The position numbers and the translations under genes are program-made. The notes beneath the pieces are model-generated. The model saw nothing but the letters and a program-made list of their open reading frames with translations, was not told the DNA's origin and ran no database searches. From Planctomycetia bacterium (GTDB lineage Bacteria; Planctomycetota; Planctomycetia; Pirellulales; UBA1268), in the NCBI GenBank assembly GCA_009924545.1, contig RFRL01000004.1, positions 1 through 43,523 on the forward strand: a stretch of DNA of 43,523 nt, written 5' to 3'. The number at the start of each line of letters is the position of its first letter. Position 1 is the stretch's first letter. Positions 17,675-26,783 of this stretch are shown piece by piece.

Positions 17675-17986
17675 GGGGGGAAACTCCTCTGCACTCGAGC
17701 ACTGGGGGGATCGACACGGGCACGGCGCCCCGGACGGGACCGCCGCGTGTGGGGAGGAATCGGCGCCGCCGTGGGCCGTTCTCCAGCGGCGCGTGGACCG
17801 GCCGTGCGGCAGGCACGACCGCCATCGGCCGTAGGAGCGACAGGAGAGGTTTCCCGCGCACGCCCGCTCCATTCGCGCCAGAAGGCCCGCGAGAATCACT
17901 TCGATTCGCACGATCCCGCCCGGGCCAAAGGCCGGGGATGGATTTTGGCCACGGAGGGGATGGACGTTGGCCACGGACGGCCAGCA
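17675..17986 (-). other. 312-base intergenic stretch with a tandem repeat
   Basis: Lies between the small secreted protein gene and hrpB, both minus strand. No gene is supported. It carries a two-copy 22-base tandem repeat close to the hrpB stop and a GGCC-AAA-GGCC hairpin next to it. No T-run and no clear promoter boxes. Confidence 0.4.
17934..17977. repeat. 22-bp tandem repeat, two copies
   Basis: Units 17934-17955 and 17956-17977 are directly adjacent and differ at only two positions (ATTT versus ACGT in the middle). They begin 10 bases after the hrpB stop in the direction of hrpB transcription. Confidence 0.8.
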
Positions 17987-20566
17987 TCATCGGCCGGTGG
18001 TGAGCGGGTCCTCGGGCCAGGTGTGCTTCGGGTAGCGGCGCGCCAGCTCACGGCGGAGCTGCGGGTAGGTGTTCTTCCAGAAGCCGGCCAGATCGGCGGT
18101 CACCTGCCGCGGTCGCTGGTCGGGGCCGAGGAGATGGAGCACCACCGCCACGCGACCGTCGGCGACGCGCGGCGTGTCGGCCAGGCCGAACAGGTCCTGG
18201 ATCCGCGTCGCCAGCCGGGGCGGGCCGTCGGCCTGGTAGTCGAGGCGCTGGCGCTTGCCCGACGGCAGTGCGAGCGACTCGGGGGCGAGCCGGTCGACGA
18301 GATGGGCGCGGTCGTGGCCGGTGAGGGCGACGAGCCTCGGCAACCAGTCGGCGCCGGCCACGTCGTCGAGCGACGTGAGCCCCCGGCAGACCTCGGGCAG
18401 GAGGTCGGCCATCTGGGACGCGTCGAGCGCGGGGAGCCCGAGGTCGGGAAGCAGCCCGGCGAGCCAGCGCACCCGGTCGCGGTAGCGCCCCGCCGCCGAG
18501 TCGGCAGGGGGAAAGGCCCGCTCCCCCTGCTGCCGGGCCGCGGCGGCGAGGACGGCGGTGGCCGCCGCCGGATCGCCCAACGCCAGCGGCGTTTCGTCGA
18601 TCACCAGGTCGATCCAGCAGGTCCGGCGGCGCCCCGCCACCTGGCGCCGCGACTCGTCGTAGACCAGCTCGTCGGTGGTGCGGAGGTTGTCACGGACGCC
18701 CTCCTCGTCGAGCCATTCGCGCTCGATGGCCGTGGCGAGTCGCGTCCGGGCCTCGCCCCGCGCGTCGTCGAGGTCGATGGCGAGGAAGAAGGGCTCGTGG
18801 CTGACGCGCGACGGTTCGGTGAGCCGCACGCCCCGGCCGCCGACAAGCGTCCCGCGGTCGCCCGAGCCGGAGCGGAGCCGGGCGAGGCGGTCGGGAAACG
18901 CGGCCAACAGGGCGCGGGCGAGGGCCGCACGCGGATCGGCGGCACGCGGTCCGAGCGGGCCGGGGGCGAGGTGATAGAGCTGCTCGGCGGCGCGGAGGAT
19001 CGCCCGGGCGGCACCCGGGTGCGGGTCGAGCGCCGGGTCGGTGGCGGCCGCGCCGGCGTGGAACGCCTGGAGCGCGAGGACGCGGTCGTGGAGGTCGCAG
19101 CGCGAGCGCACCCGCTGCCGGTCGCGGGGGCCGCCTCCGCCGTGAGCCGAGCGCCGGAAGGGGTCGCGATCGGAGACCAGGGCCGCGGCGAGCGACGCCT
19201 CGCGGAGCACCCCGCCTGAGGCGCCCGCCAGGAGGAGGCAACCCAGCCGCGGGTGCGTCGGCAGCCCGACGAGGATCCGGCCCCGCGGCGTGATCGCCCC
19301 CGCGTCGTCGATGGCGCCGAGGCGCGAAAGCAGGCTCCGGGCCGTGGCGACCGCATCGGCAGCGGGTGGGTCGAGCCAGGGGAAGTCGCGCGCTTCCCCC
19401 AGGGCCTCGAGCCACAGCAGCGGCCCGGCGAGGTCGGCGCGCAGCACCTCGGGCACCTCGGCGAGTGGCCGGCCCTGGTGCTCCGCCTCCGACCACAACC
19501 GGTGGCAGTGGCCGGGACCGGTGCGGCCGGCGCGGCCGGCACGCTGGTCGGCGGCGGCCCGCGCGATGCCCACCAGTTCGAGGCGCGGCAACCCGGTGGC
19601 CGGGCTCACGGTGAGCTGCCGGGCGAGGCCCGAATCGACCACCGCGGTCACGCCGGGGATCGTCAGCGACGTCTCGGCGACGTTGGTGGCGAGGATGATC
19701 TTCCGCCGCCCGGTCTCCGCCAGGGCCTCGTCCTGCCGTTCGGGCGGCAGGTCGCCATGGAGCGGGAGGAGGTCGTGTCCGCCGCGCGCCGCGAGCCCCT
19801 CCAGTTCGCGCTGGCAGGCCACGATCTCGCCGACCCCCGGGAGGAACACGAGCACGTGCCCGGCGGTGCGGGAGACGGCCTCCTCGACCGCGGGGCGCAC
19901 GAGGTCGACCAGCTCGCGCCGCGGGCCGCGTGGCAGGTGCGTCACCGTCACCGGGTGCATGCGCCCCGCCGCCTCGATCACCGGGCAGTTGCCCAGCGCC
20001 GCCGCGACGTGCTCCGCGGCCAGCGTGGCGCTGGTGACGACGATCCGCAGGTCGGGGCGGAGCGACTCGCGCACCTGGCAGAGCAGGCCGAAGCACAGGT
20101 CCATCTCCACCGAGCGCTCGTGGAACTCGTCGAGGACCACCGCGCCGATGCCCGGCAGGGAGACGTCGTCGAGGAGCCGCCGGAGGACGATGCCGGTGGT
20201 CTCGACGAACAGCCGCGTGGCCGGCGACGTACGCGAATCGAACCGCACCTGGTAGCCCACCTCCGCGCCCAGGGGCCCGCCGCGGAGGCGGGCGATCTGG
20301 GCCGCCACTGCCCGCGCGGCGAGGCGCCGCGGCTGCACCAGCAGCACACCCTGGCCGCCGAGATCGTCGAGCACCGCGGCGGGCACCAGCAGCGTCTTCC
20401 CCGATCCCGGCGGTGCCACCACCACGACCGCGCCGCCGCGCGACGCGCCGACCACCCGGTCGAGCACCTCGCGCACCGGCAGCATGGCCGCCCAGGGAGC
20501 CAGGCCGGAGTCGGAGCCAGCGGCGGGCGCGGTCACGGAGGGCTGGCCCTGCGGGTCGACGGTCAC
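17987..20566 (-). CDS. hrpB: ATP-dependent helicase HrpB (DEAH-box family)
   Basis: An 859-aa DExH helicase. Walker A APPGSGKT is at residues 51-58, DEFH (motif II) at 146-149, then VVTSATL (motif III), ATNVAETSLTIPGV (motif V) and QRAGRAGRTGPG (motif VI). A helicase-associated region and the HrpB C-terminal domain follow. The start is GTG 20566, which overlaps the TGA of the upstream esterase gene (GTGA), so the two are translationally coupled. A later in-frame Met (MLPVREVLDRVV) corresponds to the usual HrpB N-terminus, leaving about 28 extra residues. Substrate is unknown in most bacteria. Length and domain order are normal. Confidence 0.9.
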   Translation of the reverse strand: MTVDPQGQPSVTAPAAGSDSGLAPWAAMLPVREVLDRVVGASRGGAVVVVAPPGSGKTLLVPAAVLDDLGGQGVLLVQPRRLAARAVAAQIARLRGGPLGAEVGYQVRFDSRTSPATRLFVETTGIVLRRLLDDVSLPGIGAVVLDEFHERSVEMDLCFGLLCQVRESLRPDLRIVVTSATLAAEHVAAALGNCPVIEAAGRMHPVTVTHLPRGPRRELVDLVRPAVEEAVSRTAGHVLVFLPGVGEIVACQRELEGLAARGGHDLLPLHGDLPPERQDEALAETGRRKIILATNVAETSLTIPGVTAVVDSGLARQLTVSPATGLPRLELVGIARAAADQRAGRAGRTGPGHCHRLWSEAEHQGRPLAEVPEVLRADLAGPLLWLEALGEARDFPWLDPPAADAVATARSLLSRLGAIDDAGAITPRGRILVGLPTHPRLGCLLLAGASGGVLREASLAAALVSDRDPFRRSAHGGGGPRDRQRVRSRCDLHDRVLALQAFHAGAAATDPALDPHPGAARAILRAAEQLYHLAPGPLGPRAADPRAALARALLAAFPDRLARLRSGSGDRGTLVGGRGVRLTEPSRVSHEPFFLAIDLDDARGEARTRLATAIEREWLDEEGVRDNLRTTDELVYDESRRQVAGRRRTCWIDLVIDETPLALGDPAAATAVLAAAARQQGERAFPPADSAAGRYRDRVRWLAGLLPDLGLPALDASQMADLLPEVCRGLTSLDDVAGADWLPRLVALTGHDRAHLVDRLAPESLALPSGKRQRLDYQADGPPRLATRIQDLFGLADTPRVADGRVAVVLHLLGPDQRPRQVTADLAGFWKNTYPQLRRELARRYPKHTWPEDPLTTGR

Positions 20567-22467
20567 AGGCGCGGCTTGGCCGGCAGGCTTGGCGGCAGGG
20601 AGCCAGGGGCGCCGCGGACCTTGAGCGAACGCTGCCAGGCGCCGCCGTCGCCGGTCACCAGCAGCGTGTCGAACTCCGGGCCCCCGAACGCGAGGCTCCG
20701 GGCAGCGGCGGCCCCGGGGAGGGGCAGGATGACGTTCACGCGTCCGGCCTGGTCGCAGACCTGGATGCCCAGCGCCGTCGCCACCCACAGGCGGCCGTCA
20801 CGGTCGACGGCGAGCCCTTCGGCCCCGGCGTCGTCGCGGCCGTCGGGAACGTGGAGATGGAAGTACTTCTGGCCGGCGGACAGGCTGCCGTCGGCGGCGA
20901 CGACGAACGAGTGGACCCAGTGCGACGCCCCGTCGGCGACGTAGAGCAGGCTCTGGTCGGGGGAGAGGCAGACCCCCGTGGCCCGCGCCGGGTGCGGCAA
21001 CGTGGCGACGACGACGGGGGCGCCACCCGCGCCTGGCACGAACACCACGCGGCTGGGCGTGTCGGGGCCAGAGCCCGCGAGTGTCACGAACAGGCCATTG
21101 TCGGCGCGGACGGCGATCGAGTGCGGCCGGCCGGCGGGGAGCGGGCTCGGAACCGGCACCAGTTCGGCCCGCGCGAGCGACAGCGTCCCCCCGGCGGCGC
21201 CGTCACGCGGAGCCTGGACCATGGCCAGCGCCCCGTCTGGTCGCCACACGGCGCCCAGGACCGCGGTGGCCGGCAACTTTGTGGCCGGCAACTCGGTCAC
21301 GCCGGGAGCGGTCGACGGTTCGCCGGCCGGGTTCACCCGCGTCTGCGCCGGTCCCGCTTCGGAGCTGAAGCCGATGAACGCGCCCCCCGTCGGATCGCCC
21401 ACCGCCACCGACCCTGCCGCCGGTCCCGCGACGCTCCGCCATCCTTCGCCCGGCCGGACGATTTCCTGGAGTTGGCTGCTGCCGGCACCCGTGGCGATCC
21501 CCTGCGGCCATTCGCGCCACAGCCACTCGACCGCCGCCGGGAAGAGCTCCGTGGCGTGCTTGCCGTTGTGGCCGCCGTCGCCCCACTCGTGCTTCACGTC
21601 GTAGCCGGCGAAGGAGAGGGAGCGCTCCAGCGCCTGGTTGGCGATCCACCAGTCGCCGCCGTAGATGTTGAGGTCGTTGGAGCCCCCCTGGAGGAACACG
21701 CGGATCGGCTTCGGCTCGGTTTTGCGCACGAGGGTGGAATAGCCATGGCCGCCGCGCAGGCCGACGTAGGTGCCGATGCCGCTGAACACGCGGGTGAACG
21801 CGTCGGGACGCTCCCAGGCGGCGGTGAAGGCGGCGATCGCCCCGCTGCTGGTGCCGGCGATGGCCCGGTCGGTGCCCTTTTTGGAGAGGACGATCGCGCG
21901 CCCGTCTGAAGTCTTCTTCGTCTCCACGTCGGGGAGCAGTTCGTCGAGGAGGAACCGGGCGTAGTCGGGGCCGAGGCCGTCGTATTCGTAACTCCGGTTG
22001 AAGCGGTCGAGGGCGTCGGCCCGGGTCGCCTTCACACGGCCGTGCATCACGAACACGCCGATGGCCACCGGCATCTTTTTCTCGTGGATCAGCCGGTCGA
22101 AGACCTTGGGGGCGTCGAACTGGATGCCGTCCTGGTTGACGTGGACGCAGGCCGGCGTCGTGCCGTCGTACTGCCGGGGCACGTAGACCCAGTAGTCGCG
22201 GAACGTGCCGGGGAAGATCGTGCTGTTCTCGAAGCTGAACTGGAGTACCTCGCCTGCCGGGGGAGCGTCGGCCTCGACCGCTGCCGCAAATCCCCCGGGG
22301 AGCGACAGCAGCGCGGCCAGCGCCCAGCCGGCCACCGCCATGGCCCGCGGGCCGAGCTGCCGGCCCGACAGCCGCGCTGCGGCGGTCCGGCCACGGGGCG
22401 CTGCGGGAATCGACCCGGTGCCGCACCGGCAGGGATGGGCAGGCTGGAAGAAGTGGGGCGACTGCAT
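20563..22467 (-). CDS. Secreted esterase (alpha/beta hydrolase) fused to SMP-30-like beta-propeller
   Basis: A 634-aa exported protein. An N-terminal region with a late hydrophobic core (MAVAGWALAALLSLPGG) acts as signal. It is followed by a putative-esterase domain (Fes/feruloyl-esterase type): YWVYVPRQYDG, nucleophile Ser207 in GTSSG, and GDGGHNGKHATELFP containing the likely catalytic His. The C-terminal half (~residues 340-630) has repeated blades such as PHSIAVRADNGLFVTLAG, ATGVCLSPDQSLLYVADGA and GAEGLAVDRDGRLWVATA, typical of SGL/gluconolactonase-like propellers. This fusion suggests cleavage of polysaccharide-linked esters or lactones in the periplasm. I start at ATG 22467, with AGGAG 9 bases upstream; a later ATG before the hydrophobic core is the alternative. 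Divergent from the TPR-protein gene. Confidence 0.82.
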   Translation of the reverse strand: MQSPHFFQPAHPCRCGTGSIPAAPRGRTAAARLSGRQLGPRAMAVAGWALAALLSLPGGFAAAVEADAPPAGEVLQFSFENSTIFPGTFRDYWVYVPRQYDGTTPACVHVNQDGIQFDAPKVFDRLIHEKKMPVAIGVFVMHGRVKATRADALDRFNRSYEYDGLGPDYARFLLDELLPDVETKKTSDGRAIVLSKKGTDRAIAGTSSGAIAAFTAAWERPDAFTRVFSGIGTYVGLRGGHGYSTLVRKTEPKPIRVFLQGGSNDLNIYGGDWWIANQALERSLSFAGYDVKHEWGDGGHNGKHATELFPAAVEWLWREWPQGIATGAGSSQLQEIVRPGEGWRSVAGPAAGSVAVGDPTGGAFIGFSSEAGPAQTRVNPAGEPSTAPGVTELPATKLPATAVLGAVWRPDGALAMVQAPRDGAAGGTLSLARAELVPVPSPLPAGRPHSIAVRADNGLFVTLAGSGPDTPSRVVFVPGAGGAPVVVATLPHPARATGVCLSPDQSLLYVADGASHWVHSFVVAADGSLSAGQKYFHLHVPDGRDDAGAEGLAVDRDGRLWVATALGIQVCDQAGRVNVILPLPGAAAARSLAFGGPEFDTLLVTGDGGAWQRSLKVRGAPGSLPPSLPAKPRL

Positions 22468-22581
22468 GGGCAAGGCTCCTGGGCTGGTGGCGGTCGAAGG
22501 GAGGCGGAGGGCCGATTGATCGGGTGGTCGACGCTCCTTTGAACGGGCCGCGCTCGGTGTCCGTTCCTGGGGCGGACGCAG

Positions 22582-22587
22582 TATCAT
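22582..22587 (+). promoter_or_regulatory. -10-like box (TATCAT) for the TPR-ExbBD operon
   Basis: TATCAT matches 5 of 6 consensus -10 positions and is the only AT-rich hexamer in this GC-rich divergent region, 65 bases before ATG 22653. The same patch read on the minus strand (TGATAC) could serve the esterase gene. No -35 box is recognisable. Confidence 0.3.
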
Positions 22588-22652
22588 GCGCCGGAGGGTT
22601 GCCGCACAGCCTCCGGACCCCGGAGGGGTGGCCAGGTCGCGTGGGTGAAGCG

Positions 22653-25600
22653 ATGCCAGCGTGGTGTGATCGAAGCGCCGCCCGCAGTCGGCCGCGACGG
22701 GCCCCGACTTGCTTGCGTCGCGGTTGGGGTCGCCGGCACGCCCGTTGCGGCCAGTCGCTGCCCGCAGTGGTCGGGATGCTGGTCGTTGTCGTCGCCGGCC
22801 TTGCGACGGCGCCCGCCGCCGACCCGGTGCCTACCGGCGCGGCCCGGGCTGCCTATGCCTCGGCGGCAGCGCTCCAGAACCGCTCGGTCTGGTCTCTGGC
22901 GGCGCAGGAGTGGGAGGCCCTCCTCCGCGATCATCCGCAGGACGTGCTCGCCCCCAAGGCCCGCTACCAACTCGGCATCTGCCGGCTGAAGATGGGGGAG
23001 TGGCCGGCGGCGGCCGCCGCCTTCCGCGCGGTGGCCACGGCTGGGAACGCCGATGCCGAGACGCTTGCCCTGGCGCGCTTCGAACTCGCCCGGGGCACCC
23101 TGGTGCAGGCGCAGGCCACACGCGCACCGCCCGATTTCGCCGCCGCGGCAGCCCTGTTCCGCGAGGTGATGGCGGGTGGGCCTCCCGCCGGACTCGCGGC
23201 CGACGCCACCGCCTACCTCGGGGAGGCCCAGTGGCAGGCGGGGGAGCAAGAAGCGGCACTCGCCACGTGGCGCACCTTCGCCGGTGCCACGCCCGACGGT
23301 CGGGCGGCCGACACGCCCCGTCTGGCCGACATGCTCTACGCCCTCGGGGTCGCGGAGGCGGAACTGGGGCAACGCGAACGGGCGACCGCCACCTTGGCCC
23401 GCTTCAGTCGCCTCTATCCCCGGCACCGGCTCGCTGCCGACGTCACGCTGTGGCGTGCCGATCTCCTCCTCGCCGATGATCCGACGGCGGCTGAGAAACT
23501 CCTCGCGCCGCTGGTGACCGGCCCGAAGGCCGATGCGGCCCTCGACCGCGTCGGCGCGGCACGCTGGAAGCGCGGTGACTGGAAGGGCGCGGCGGAGGCT
23601 TACGGCCGCCTGGCCGACGCCCATTCCGACTCCCCACTCTCCCCGCGTGCGGCGCTGTCGGCGGGCCTGGCCCTGGCGGAGGCGGGTGACCGCGACGGGG
23701 CGCGGCGGCGGCTCGCTCCGATCGTCGACGCCCAGGAGGCGACGGCCGCGCCCGCGGCCCGGCGGCTGGCGCGGCTCGAGATCGAGGCGGGCGATCCGGC
23801 CCGGGCCCTCGCCGTGGCCGAGCGCGGGCTCGCCGTGGCGAAGGCGATCGGTGCCGATCCGGCCCTCAGCGCCCAGCTCGAGCTGCTCCGCGCCGATGCG
23901 CTGTGGGAGCTCCCAAACCGGCGGGCCGACGCCCGCGATGCCTACGCCGCCATCCTCCGCACCCATCCCGCCGATCCGGCCGCCGTGACGAGTCAGGCGA
24001 TGCTGGCGCTGGCCGCCCTGGAGGAAGGGCGGGCGGCGGAGGCGCTGGAGCTGGCCGACGCCTTCCTGGCGCGGCCGGACGCCGCGGGCCCGGCCGGGGG
24101 TGCAGGTGCCGGCCGCGATGCCGCGGCGCTGCGCGCCGATGTGGGCGCGATCCGTGCCGAGGCGCTGTTGGCCAAGGGGGACGCGGCCGCGGCCGTGGAC
24201 GCCTACGGGGCGCTGGTGGCCGCGGCCGCCGGCGGCGAGCGCGCGGCGTTGTGGTTGTCCCGCAAGGGGGTGGCGCTGGCGGCCGCCGAGCGCTGGGCGG
24301 AGGCCCGTGACGAGCTCGATCGGGCGCTGCCGCTCCTGGCCCGGGATCCGGCGCAGGCCGAGGCACTCGCCGAGGCCCGGTTCGTGGCGGCGACGGCCCG
24401 CGTCGAGTTGGGTCAGCCGCGCGAGGCCCTCACCATGCTCGCGGCGCTGGCGCAGGCAGTGCCCGATGGGGCGCGGCGGGCTGAAAGCGACCTGCTCGCC
24501 ATCCGGGCCCGGCTCGACGCCGGCGACACGACCGGCGCGGTGGAGTTGGCCGAGCGGCTCGCCGCCGGCACCGTGCCGGAGGGGCTCCGCGAGCAGGTGG
24601 CGTTCCGGCTCGGGCAGGCGCGCCAGGCGGCGGGGAACGACGCCGCCGCGATCGAGGCCTATGCCGACGTGATCCGGCGTGCCCCCGATGGCCCGCGGGC
24701 CGCCGCCAGTCTCACCGCCACCGGGTGGTGTGCCGAGCGGCTGGGGAAGTTCTCCGCAGCGCTCGCCGCGTGGACGCAGGTGATCGACCGTTTCCCCACC
24801 GGGACGGCCGCCACGTCGGCGCTCCTCGGCCGGGCCGACGTCCGGCAGCGCACCGGCGATGCCGCGGGCGGCCTGGCCGATGCGGAGCGCCTCCTCGGCA
24901 GGCATGCCGACGGCAGCGCCCCGTTGCCCCCGCGGTCGTTGGCCGAAGCCCGGCTGGTGGCGGGGATCTGCCTCACCACGGTGGGCCGGCCGGCCGCAGC
25001 GCTGCCCGTATTGGATCGACTCCTCGCCGAGGCGCCCGACTTCCCGGCGGCCGACCGCGTCCTCTGGGAACGCGGATTGGCGGCACTGGCCGCCGATGAT
25101 CCCGCGGTGCGCGCCACCGCCACGGCGTCGTTCGAGCGCCTCATCGCCGAGCATCCGCGGAGCAGCCGGCGTGCCGACGCTTGGCTCGAAGTCGGCGAGA
25201 TCGCCTTCCAGGAGGAGCGTTACGCGGCGGCCGCCGCCGCCTACGAAGCCGCGGTGGCGGCGGCCGACGGGCAGGCCGTCGGCCTCGCGGAGCAGGCCCG
25301 GCACAAGCTCGGCTGGGTGCACGCCATCCGCGGCGACCATGCCGCCGCCGCGCAGGTGTTCGGCGCGCAGGTGGCTGCGGCGCCGGAGGGGCCGTGGGCC
25401 GCCGATGGGCAGGCGCTGCTCGGCCAGTCGCTGTTCGAACTGGGACGGATGGACGAGGCGGGGCGGGCCCTGGGGGCGGCGCTGGCCGATCCCGGCCGGC
25501 TCTCCAGCGACGAGCTGCGCGGGGTGACGCTCGTGCGCGCCAGTGAGGTGGCGGCGCGCGCCGAGCGCTGGGAGGAGAGCCTGACGCTCGCCGACCGCTG

Positions 25601-26078
25601 CGTGGCGCTCCTGCCGGGCGGGGCTGAAGCCGGCACGGGCACCGCGGCCCGGGCGCGGTACGCCGCCGCGTGGGCCCGGCAGAACCTCGGCCAACTCGAG
25701 GCGGCGCTGGCAGGCTTCCGCGCGCTGGCCGATGCCTCGACCACCCCCCTGGCCGCGCGCGCCCGACTCATGGAGGGGGAGGTGCTCTTCGAACAGGGGC
25801 GGCACGAGGAGGCGATCCGCAGCTTCTTCAAGGCGGCCTACGCCACCGGCGAAGGGGCCGACTACCGCCCCTGGCAGGCGCAAGCGGTGTTCGAGGCGGC
25901 ACGCTGTTTCGAGGTCCTGCGGCAGACGGACCAGGCCCGCGGTCTCTATGCTGAGGTGCTGGAAAAACACCCCGCTTCACCGCACGTCGCCGCCGCCCGC
26001 AAGCGCCTGGCGGCGCTGGGCGGGCCGCCGCCGGCGCAACCCGCCGCCGGCGCCGGTCCACGGAAGGACAGCGAATGA
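22653..26078 (+). CDS. Secreted/anchored tetratricopeptide-repeat protein, first gene of ExbBD operon
   Basis: A 1141-aa Ala-rich protein. A long basic N-terminus and a hydrophobic segment (LPAVVGMLVVVVAGLA) form a signal anchor or signal peptide. Almost all of the rest is helical TPR-type repeats: AAQEWEALLRDHPQDVLAPKARYQLGICRLKMGEW near the start, ATLARFSRLYPRHRLAADVTLWRADLLL in the middle and ARGLYAEVLEKHPASPHVAAARKRLAAL at the end. A periplasmic scaffold is likely. I chose ATG 22653 because longer starts fall before the likely -10 box. The stop overlaps the exbB ATG (ATGA at 26075-26078), so the TPR protein and the motor are translationally coupled. This coupling suggests it is a physical partner of the ExbBD-toroid machinery. 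The partnership is inferred from context. Confidence 0.8.
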   Translation: MPAWCDRSAARSRPRRAPTCLRRGWGRRHARCGQSLPAVVGMLVVVVAGLATAPAADPVPTGAARAAYASAAALQNRSVWSLAAQEWEALLRDHPQDVLAPKARYQLGICRLKMGEWPAAAAAFRAVATAGNADAETLALARFELARGTLVQAQATRAPPDFAAAAALFREVMAGGPPAGLAADATAYLGEAQWQAGEQEAALATWRTFAGATPDGRAADTPRLADMLYALGVAEAELGQRERATATLARFSRLYPRHRLAADVTLWRADLLLADDPTAAEKLLAPLVTGPKADAALDRVGAARWKRGDWKGAAEAYGRLADAHSDSPLSPRAALSAGLALAEAGDRDGARRRLAPIVDAQEATAAPAARRLARLEIEAGDPARALAVAERGLAVAKAIGADPALSAQLELLRADALWELPNRRADARDAYAAILRTHPADPAAVTSQAMLALAALEEGRAAEALELADAFLARPDAAGPAGGAGAGRDAAALRADVGAIRAEALLAKGDAAAAVDAYGALVAAAAGGERAALWLSRKGVALAAAERWAEARDELDRALPLLARDPAQAEALAEARFVAATARVELGQPREALTMLAALAQAVPDGARRAESDLLAIRARLDAGDTTGAVELAERLAAGTVPEGLREQVAFRLGQARQAAGNDAAAIEAYADVIRRAPDGPRAAASLTATGWCAERLGKFSAALAAWTQVIDRFPTGTAATSALLGRADVRQRTGDAAGGLADAERLLGRHADGSAPLPPRSLAEARLVAGICLTTVGRPAAALPVLDRLLAEAPDFPAADRVLWERGLAALAADDPAVRATATASFERLIAEHPRSSRRADAWLEVGEIAFQEERYAAAAAAYEAAVAAADGQAVGLAEQARHKLGWVHAIRGDHAAAAQVFGAQVAAAPEGPWAADGQALLGQSLFELGRMDEAGRALGAALADPGRLSSDELRGVTLVRASEVAARAERWEESLTLADRCVALLPGGAEAGTGTAARARYAAAWARQNLGQLEAALAGFRALADASTTPLAARARLMEGEVLFEQGRHEEAIRSFFKAAYATGEGADYRPWQAQAVFEAARCFEVLRQTDQARGLYAEVLEKHPASPHVAAARKRLAALGGPPPAQPAAGAGPRKDSE

Positions 26079-26783
26079 ACGATCTCACCGACGTCCGCAA
26101 CCTGTGGGAGATGTTCCTGGCGGGTGGTCCGCTGATGTGGCCGATCGCTGTCATGTCGGTGATCGTGCTCGCCTTCGCCCTGGAGCGCGCGTGGGGACTG
26201 CGGCCGGGGCGGTTCGTGCCCTGGCGGTTCGCCGCCGACGTGGAGCGGGTGGTGGCGGTCCGGCCGCTCGACACCGAGGCTGTGCGCACGGCGGCCGAGC
26301 GTGGCGGCGAGCGTCGTCCGGGCGGCGGTGGCGCGGGCCGGTCGCCCCGCAGCCGAGGTCGAGCGGGCCGTCGAGGTGGCGAAGGAACGCGAGGCCTCGG
26401 CCCTCTATGCCAACATCCGCCCGATCTCGCTGGCGGTGCAGGTGACGCCGCTGCTGGGGCTCCTCGGCACGGTGCAGGGGATGATTCTCGCCTTCTACAC
26501 CACTTCGCAGCTCGAAGCGGGGGCCAATCGGGCCGCCGAACTCGCCGCCGGGATCTACGTGGCGCTGATCACCACGTTCGCCGGCCTTTGTGTGGCGATT
26601 CCGGCGGCCGTCCTCGCCCATCTCCTCGAGGGACGGATCATGGCGGGCTTTCGCCGGGTCGACGAGGTGCTGGCCCGGGTGCTCCCCGCCCTGGAAGCGA
26701 CCGAGCCCCGGGGCCGGGCGGTGACGCCGGCGCGGGCCGACGCCGCGGCGACGGCCGGGGTCGGGGCGGGAGCGGACGCATGA
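26075..26783 (+). pseudogene. exbB: ExbB/TolQ/MotA-family proton channel subunit, frame broken by a net +1
   Basis: ExbB forms a pentameric inner-membrane proton channel around ExbD. The N-terminal frame from ATG 26075 gives MNDLTDVRNLWEMF and TM1 (GPLMWPIAVMSVIVLAFALERAW), then loses similarity after EAVRTAAERGG. The +1 frame from about 26301 gives SVVRAAVARAGRP, ANIRPISLAVQVTPLLGLLGTVQGMILAF and TM3 (GIYVALITTFAGLCVAIPAAVLAHLLEG), ending at TGA 26783. Removing one base near 26309 (GGCGGCGAGC to GGCGGCAGC) would give AAERGGSVVRAA and a normal ~235-aa ExbB. The TGA overlaps the exbD ATG. As written, the first frame stays open and runs straight into exbD. Whether this is an assembly error, decay or a recoding event is open. 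Confidence 0.82.

Noticed and set aside
22584-25970. 1128-codon open frame antisense to the TPR-protein gene
   Set aside because: Codon composition is that of a shadow frame (Gly/Arg/Pro-rich, no domains), and the plus-strand TPR repeats and operon couplings are convincing.
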